64,000 bases of DNA from Siderastrea radians. Its lineage: Eukaryota; Cnidaria; Anthozoa; Scleractinia; Rhizangiidae. The position numbers and the translations under genes are program-made. The stretch is from assembly GCA_964017195.1 (NCBI GenBank), contig OZ024897.1:37729036-37793035 (forward strand). Reading direction: 5' to 3'. This document shows positions 57,545 to 64,000 of this stretch, one piece after another; the first letter of the stretch is position 1; every line of letters begins with the position of its first letter. The notes below the pieces were generated by a model. That model saw only the letters and a list, made by a program, of their open reading frames with translations, searched no databases and had not been told where the DNA came from.

Positions 57545-59502
57545 AAGACTTCAAGGTATGCCGTGAGCAAGTTTCTACCAAATCGGCTGGGTAGAAATTT
57601 CTGCACAGTTGATTATTAAATTTTGGCTTCACGCAAAGCATTTTGTTGGTGTAATTGCCTAAGCTGATGCAAGAACACTAACGTAATGCTGGGATAGCAA
57701 ATATTTTTGGACAGCTTGATATCACCTAAAACACTGCTGAAAAATCGGAAAAGATCAGAAACTCCTAGTAAAATCTACACGCAAATGAAGAAGAGCATGT
57801 TAATAGTGCGTAACGTGTGAATCTGAATATATTCAAGTTTATTCGACTTGTGAAAAAACTACGGATTTGTTTTCCCTTATTTCTACGTATGATAAAATCC
57901 AGCATATATACAAACGACCTCACCTAGTTTCAAGAGTGTAACCTCGACGAAATCCAATAAATTCGGCTCGTCAAGTTGGCTACTTCACGTCTTCCATGTA
58001 ATGCTCTGAAACCCTCGGGTTCTTGTTAACTATTCAAACTTTCCGCGTTCCGGGATTTATTTGCCATTTGGGAATCACGGGTTTTAACCATTCATCATTG
58101 TTGGAACAATAAATCATTGTCAATCATTGCAACACAAATTGCACACGAAAACCACACTCAACCGCATTGTCATTTCATTTCTCCTTGAGGCGAAATTCCC
58201 GTGTGGCAAAATAAATACCACAACGCTGTAAGTTTGAATAATTTACAGGAACACGAGGGTTTTATCCATTTTATAAAGTAGAAGACGCGAAGTAGCCAAC
58301 TTGACAAGCCAAATTCGTTGGATTTCGTCGAGGCTACACGCCTGAAACTAGGTGAGGTCGTTTGTATATATGCTGGATTTTATCATACTCAGAAATAAGG
58401 GAAAACAAATCGGTAGTTTTTTCACCAGTCGAACAAACTTGAATATCTTCAGATTCACAAGTTACGCACTATGAACACGCTGTTCTTCATTTGCTTGTAG
58501 ATTTTACTGGGAGTTTCCGATCTTTTCGGATTTTTCAGTAGATTTTTAGGTGGTATCAAGCTGTCAAAAAATATGTGCGATCTTAGCATTACGTTAGTGT
58601 TTTTGCAAAAGCTGAGGCAATTACACAAACAAAATGTTTTGAGGCCAAAATTCAACAATCCACCGTGCAGAAATTTCTACCCAGCCGATTTCGTAGAAAC
58701 TTGCTCATAGCAAGCCTTTAAGTCTTAGAACTTATTGAGCTTAATTAGAAAACAATCTATCTTTGTTTAATGGAAATACTCGCGTTTCCCTGAAAAAGGT
58801 GGTCTTCGAATAGCGCTTGTATCTCTTAATCGTTGAACTTGTTTGCCCTAAAACTAAAAGTTTTGTAAAATTCGAACATTCTTTGTTAAGAATACCAAAA
58901 ATCACTGAAATCGGTTAAAGCTTACTTGCCGAAAATTTGATTTAAAAAATGGAGCCTCCCCGCTAATAAATAGCCGCGAGCCAACTTAAGAGGGCCTTTA
59001 AAGCATTGCAGTTAGCAGATTCCAGTTTAAAAAATGGTGAAAATAAAAAGAAGATACACAAAAAATTGTGAAAATAAAGCAAAATAATGAGAGAAATGTA
59101 CCATTTTGACTTAGTGAAACAATATTCCCTCATTTTTTCCCGTTTCTCTTATTTTCTTCAGAAATACATTAAGATTACAAATGTTAAAATTAAGTTCGAC
59201 GCTTGTAACTAACATTCCTAATTTTCATACCGTCCAGCGGACTGCCCCCAGAAAAGCAGTTTGAAGATGCTTTTATCGGTAACACATGAGCGTCTAATTA
59301 AACTCCGAGTTTGGTAAGCCAGGCTCATTCTATGTGCTGGATTTGGTAACTCTCCCGGGCTACGAGTTTTTCGTCTCACACTATTACATACTGACCTCAG
59401 ATACTTTAAACCGATCGAAACGAGCACTGAAATCTTAATACGTTACAGCGCTAACGACCCATAAGTGGACACCTCTCTTGAGTAGTCACTCACTTTTGAC
59501 AC

Positions 59503-59996
59503 TCACTCACACTCACTCACGCAATTTTCCTTCTTACGAGCATTTGCTTCATTACAACTGATAAACATTACATCCTGCCCCTTCCATTTCGCCCGCCACA
59601 TGAGTTTGGTTACACCGTAGAAAAGGGAAAAACGTTTCGTGAGATGAACTTCAAGAGCAATTTGCGAGAAATTCAACCAGGGCGTGCACTTCCTCCGACC
59701 AGGAAAACTGAACATGCCACGAGGACACGGCACGCAGCCCTCGCGTGTGGCGAACGCTTTGATGAACATGCCTCGCGGGGTGGCACGGGTTTTAACATGC
59801 TGTCTCTTTGGGTGGGGGGGGGGGGGAGAATCCACTGCATTCTATCACTTGTGTAATACTCATACATAATGAATATGATCAAGGTAGTTGTAGAGAAAAA
59901 CTGAACAACTCGGCTGCACAATTGCTTCAGCATGAACTGCTTGTTACGTGGGAGGAAAACCGTGGCTACCAACGACGACTCAGCTACTGGTTTCAA
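59503..59996 (-). pseudogene. POMK-like first exon, truncated and frame-disrupted copy
   Basis: The minus strand encodes a second copy of POMK exon 1. One frame (from 59996) gives a short basic end and a membrane segment FFSTTTLIIFIMYEYY. The frame then changes at the long C/G homopolymer around 59812-59827. The second frame continues with FATREGCVPCPRGMFSFPG and a small-lobe stretch containing VTKLMWRAKWKGQDVMFISC, matching the intact POMK at 45.4-45.9 kb. Homology ends in an ACTC-type simple repeat at about 59500-59520, where a stop codon appears. The last roughly 25 residues of exon 1 and its splice donor are missing, and no second POMK exon is seen downstream. The homopolymer shift could be an assembly error, but the lost 3' half argues for a pseudogene. 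Confidence 0.7.
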
Positions 59997-60059
59997 ATCC
60001 TAGAGAAAAACACATTTGTTGCCGAAAATGTACTCACGGAAGACGGCATCTATTAAATC

Positions 60060-62330
60060 AGTAATGTGAACACGTTGTTTTCTTGAGTCATTCTTCAACA
60101 TTACTTGCCGTTTTTTTCACATTTATTCCGATAGAAGCACAGTTCAGATTCAGTGGTGACGGTAAGCTTTCACCACAGGCTTACCATCCTCTGTTTGTGT
60201 TGCGGACCTGTGCTAGCTGAATATTAATGGCCGCTTCGGTTGTGTACAAAGGATTTTGTGAATACGATAATTTAGGCTTTTTGAACGGATGAAAGTCAAA
60301 TAAAAACGCTTAGAAATATGAACACTGTGTTAATGTATGTTATTATGTGCTTGGTTTGTCGAATTAAAGCTCCGGGAGGCGGTTTTAGAAACTTGAAGTT
60401 TGACCTACTCTATAAATGTATATATACTCACAAGGCATGCAGCATTTCCGACCGGCTTGGGATTTCGCCAAAATTAATACACTTAACCTTGTGCCTTTGA
60501 CAAAAGAATCCCGGTTTCCGAAAGAACAGTCTTTGTAGTTTGATTTGGCCTGATTTTGACTCATTCGAGTCCGCGAACTGACCCTTAAAATCGAGCACAA
60601 ACTTTCGAATCTGATGGAAAATTTGTTTCTGCCTATGATCTGCACAAGTTGCCTACTTAAAGGCATCTCAGGAATGCAGTTTTCGATGCAAATTTGAACT
60701 CGCGAGTCCCAAGTGACCTATTTGGCACACGCGCGTGCTGCCACGCATCGCAGCGCAACAATATGGTGATAAAAATAAATTAAAATGGTGAAATAAATTT
60801 TACTATTTCCTACAATTTGCACGTGTTTCAGGTTTCACCGTATTGTCATATGGCCAAATTCAATAAAAAATTCACACACAAAAAAATCGAGTTTCGAGGC
60901 TTGTTTGAAATGTCATCACCCAATACAACGAAGATCTTAGTCGTTTTCCCGCCGCCAGTACGTTATAAGGGGTTTCCTTTTTTAACCAACCTCCGTTATA
61001 CACATTTTCCTACTTTGTTGAAACTTTGTTATACCGGGGTATCACTGTACTCCAAACTCCACGGAAACGAATTGAGCTATTAAACACGCTGCCATTTCAA
61101 TAAATACGTGAAACCTTTCAGGGGAGCCGAGGCCATTATTACACTGCAGAATTTCGTTTGTGCGTATTACTTTATTCCTCTTCAGCCCGCGATGCTACAT
61201 GGTATCTGGTATGGTTTTCGAGCCGTGCCCTCCGGTATAGTGTGTTTGCCTACAGACATTGCTTCGCTTCTTACTATAGTAAAATTAGCACTTTAAAGCT
61301 ATGAATGCCCTATTGTCGAGCTGTAGGCGGCTACAATCACTGATATGTAAGTTGTTCACAAATGCCTTTTCCCAAAAGGACATCAGACTCTAAAACTACC
61401 CAGTTTTCGTCCTTTGCTAAGCAGTGATCATGTCTAGGGATCGAGTGAGAATAACTGGAAAAAAGCTCTTCTTTGCCTTAAAATAAAGCGCAGAGAATTC
61501 CATTCCTAGCGACAGGTTACATTTTTTTGCTGTCCACAAAAGGATATCACACTTAACAGGTCAGAGTAACTTGAGGATATTCTTATGTTTGGGGACAGTT
61601 TACTTTAACACGTACAGCTAGCATTCTTGATTTCACATACCAACCACACTGTTGCCAGGAAACCATCTTGAATAAGTTGATGCTGTATCCACAGTACAAG
61701 TCAACGATTATTTTCCGACATGTGTGGGGCCCATCAGGGGTGGATAAACAGGGCCAATACTCGTAGTTTGTAATTTTATTTAAACAAAACATCTAGACAT
61801 GCAGGGAAATTCCAGTTCAGTGGGGTTGTGTGAAATAAGTTCTTTTCTAACTTGGTTGTTCATTCATAAGCGACTTTGGCAGAAAGGACTACATCGCCTA
61901 AAAAGTAAAATTTTCAAACATCACCGGGGACAGTATTACACTCAGGAAACTATGCAGAGCGATAATCGTAATATTTTGTTTCAGATCAATAGATCGAACC
62001 ACTCGAAAAACGACTTATATCGCAGTAAAAGCCCATAAGATGCCCGACACTACCAAAATTCTCAAGCAAATTTACAGTCCCAGAGAAAACTGTCTTTGCC
62101 ATTTTTTGTTTAGCAAATTTTTGCAAAAGTACCCGAGGAACTTCCGAACCCGATTGTTCAATCACGAACAACCCGACAAGCACTCGCGAAAACTCCGAAG
62201 GATGTTTTGCCAGCACGGATTTCATGTCCGGTAATTTTCACAGGTTATTTCTCGCTTTAAAAATAGCACTTTTGTCCTAATTTAAAAGCTTAACAGACGA
62301 TACCATTTGAATGCGATAAAAGCTATTGAA
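60060..62330. other. Intergenic stretch 3' of the DNAAF2-like gene, nothing recognised
   Basis: Short frames only. A short block near 60965-61050 (cgttatacacattttcctac, ttgttataccggggtatcac) looks like a dispersed repeat. The 3' UTR of the DNAAF2-like gene must lie at the right end, but I saw no clear polyadenylation signal. Confidence 0.4.
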
Positions 62331-62339
62331 TGACAGCTT

Positions 62340-63203
62340 TCAGTCATCCATTTCAAATATTAAATTGTTCGTCAACCCAAAAGATTCTCTATCACTCGTT
62401 AGAGAACCAGTTGCTTCGGTGATTTGATCATTACTGACATTGATATTGGACTGTGCCTTATCTACCCCTTCACATTTCACACTTGTCATCGACTCATCAT
62501 CAAGACCCTTCCCTAGGGATTTTTCCCCAAACCCGTTGCATCCCGTCCCGTCGTCAACGGGCGACGTCCCGTTGCTCTGTTCAGAGCCGCTTCCTTCGCT
62601 TTCTGTTGAGTGTTTCCGTGCCTCAGCTTTGAGTCTCGCCTCTAATTTCCTTTTCTTTTTGTCCTTTTTGTTGCTGAAGACACGAACGTTTGGATTCAGA
62701 TTAAACCGCACATTTTTCTTGCTCGGGGACTCTGGTATCCCGTTAAATTCGTTCTCATCCCCCAGGGATTCATCAGTAGAGGTACTGGAAGTCCGTCTTA
62801 GAATAGATCGCCTTGTCCTGACAGCGTTACTTATAACATCAATCGGCACAAAATTATCCCCCTTTTCCGCCGAATCACCTTCGCTATCGACCACCTCTGG
62901 GTCGGAACTCGCAGAACCTTTCCTCCAAAAATGACCGTGCTCTTTCGTGCAGGTTTCGCTGCTAAATCCGTTCAGTTCCACGCTGCAAGAATCAAGTTCA
63001 GTTTTTTGAGGTTCGTGAACCAAGTCTGCGCTTGCTTCTTCACAAGAGCTGATATTCTCTCCCATGTGCTTCGTATCAGGTTCAACGTGAATTCCTGAGA
63101 CGTCCCCGTCACTAGAGTCTATCAAATTGGTTTCCACTTCAAGAGTAAGGCAATCATCACTGATAGATGAAACCTTCACGCTTGCTTCGCCCTTAGGAGC
63201 CGC
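62340..63203 (-). CDS. DNAAF2: Last exon of a DNAAF2/Kintoun-like dynein assembly factor (partial)
   Basis: Open reading frame of about 288 codons entered through an acceptor (ctggtttag before GCGGCTCCTAAG) and ending in TGA at 62340. The chain is acidic and serine-rich, with low complexity. A conserved-looking block reads RTRRSILRRTSSTSTDES, then KKNVRFNLNPNVRVFSNKKD, KKKRKLEARLKAEARKHS and an acidic STESEGSGSEQ stretch. The protein ends NNLIFEMDD. The order SIL(K/R)R, KK-VRFN, VF, a Lys/Arg-rich helix and SEG resembles the C-terminus of Kintoun, which pre-assembles axonemal dynein in the cytoplasm. The diagnostic PIH1 domain would be in exons to the right of the window, so the family call is inference. 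The reading frame itself is convincing. Confidence 0.55.
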   Translation of the reverse strand, partial: AAPKGEASVKVSSISDDCLTLEVETNLIDSSDGDVSGIHVEPDTKHMGENISSCEEASADLVHEPQKTELDSCSVELNGFSSETCTKEHGHFWRKGSASSDPEVVDSEGDSAEKGDNFVPIDVISNAVRTRRSILRRTSSTSTDESLGDENEFNGIPESPSKKNVRFNLNPNVRVFSNKKDKKKRKLEARLKAEARKHSTESEGSGSEQSNGTSPVDDGTGCNGFGEKSLGKGLDDESMTSVKCEGVDKAQSNINVSNDQITEATGSLTSDRESFGLTNNLIFEMDD

Positions 63204-63579
63204 CTAAACCAGATAAGAACAAAAAAGCGAAACAGCGTTAACAAGATACGGTTCGTATACACAGCTTCACTATAACACCCTTCCTCATAAACCCACGTGT
63301 TGAAAATACAAGTGCTTTATTGTCTTAACTTACGACAGGTACAAAGTCTAGTACCTGTTGCTTTTAGGTCTTAAATAATACAGGTAAAACTTCAGACAAA
63401 AACAGTATAGTCTGTTGAACAGACGCTTGAGTGGCGCTGGGTTTGCAAGAAAAAATTTTGCGATTTACCATTCTCAACAGTTACTCCGTACTTAAGTATC
63501 TGTACAGTACCACGCCACTTCAAAGCTACATTCCTGAAAAGGCTATTTACGTGAATGCGCGACAGATTAAAGTGGCCTG

Positions 63580-63780
63580 GCGTGTGTTTCTCGGAAACCC
63601 CGAAACTTTTCGGGCCGATTTCGGGCACCGTAACTCGCACTGTATCTGGTAAACAAAGAAGTTTCTAAGCATATAACTTTGCTAGAAGTTAAATATTTCT
63701 TATCTTACAGATATGTTGTTCATATTTTTATAAATGGCTTTTCGGGGCCGAAATGTTTTCGGGACTTTCGAGAAACGCAC
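63580..63780. repeat. Imperfect palindrome with tttctcgg / tttcgagaaacg ends
   Basis: cgtgtttctcggaaaccccg at the left is mirrored by cgggactttcgagaaacgca at the right, with inner ttttcgggcc / ggggccgaaa. Probably a relative of the MITE at 16134-16340, in an intron of the DNAAF2-like gene. Confidence 0.5.
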
Positions 63781-64000
63781 CCTTGGATCCGTGGATCCAC
63801 ACATCGACTTTGAAATATACTTAAGGTAGGTTCAAATTGTGTGTTCCCGACTGTGTCTCCGCATATCCACCGTAAAATATACCTGTATAAATCAAGGGAA
63901 AGCAATGGAAATGTGCCTCGTTCTTCAAGTGCCTCATTTCATAAAATGGACAACCGCGGTTCAAGATTTTTTCAGGGACGGATTCCATGTGGGGGGGGGG

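Larger units (their letters stand above)
52052..58985. mobile_element. Large foldback element with TTAA at both ends, host of the L1/Tx1 LINE
   Basis: The left arm (52052-52309 continued at 57560 to about 58000) is the reverse complement of the right arm (about 58270-58985). The ends read GGTGGTTCGCGGCTATTTA and, reversed, GTTGGCTCGCGGCTATTTA. TTAA stands immediately outside each end (52048-52051 and 58986-58989). Removing the LINE leaves an element of about 1.7 kb with arms near 700 bp and a loop near 270 bp. No transposase is seen. TTAA targets are typical of piggyBac-type elements, so mobilisation by one is inferred. Confidence 0.75.

Noticed and set aside
62440..62934. 164-codon plus-strand frame
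   Set aside because: Antisense shadow of the serine-rich DNAAF2-like exon.

Overview
This is eukaryotic nuclear DNA: AT-rich, intron-dense and full of mobile elements. The protein families, a Penelope-like retroelement, an L1/Tx1-type LINE, tRNA-headed SINEs and many small palindromic DNA elements together suggest a cnidarian, probably a stony coral or sea anemone. That placement is inference, not proof. Two runs of exactly 200 N (19201-19400 and 52401-52600) are assembly gaps, both inside retroelements.

All recognised host genes lie on the minus strand. From left to right they are: (1) an SGK3-type kinase gene, SGK3-A, cut by the left window edge, with 11 exons visible between 11191 and 126; (2) a complete paralogue, SGK3-B, with 20 exons between 37006 and 16648 that I could join into one 493-codon frame; (3) a two-exon protein O-mannose kinase gene (POMK) at 45939-43103; (4) a broken POMK-like first exon at about 59996-59503; (5) the last exon of a gene resembling DNAAF2/Kintoun at 63203-62340, whose upstream exons are off the right edge. 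The two SGK3 genes are head-to-tail duplicates. They share splice phases, and ten of eleven comparable exons have the same length.

The rest is mostly intron or intergenic DNA filled with transposons. A Penelope-like element (about 19.07-22.42 kb) sits in SGK3-B intron 17 as a large inverted repeat with a 5'-truncated CR1/L2-like LINE nested in one arm. A 570-bp hairpin made of the same Penelope 3' end, flanked by a 12-bp duplication, sits just upstream of the exon 3 acceptor of SGK3-B. A foldback element with TTAA at its ends (52.05-58.99 kb) carries a 5'-truncated L1/Tx1-type LINE bounded by a 15-bp target-site duplication. A deleted Harbinger element at 48.16-48.89 kb keeps the N-termini of both its genes, pointing at each other. 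Several MITE-like families, an inverted SINE pair and degenerate tandem repeats fill most of what is left.

No operon, CRISPR array, rRNA gene or free-standing tRNA gene was seen. The window does not contain an obvious new multi-gene system. Its most unusual feature is the recurrent palindromic arrangement of Penelope-type 3' ends at several sizes. Splice coordinates were read by eye and may be off by one or two bases.
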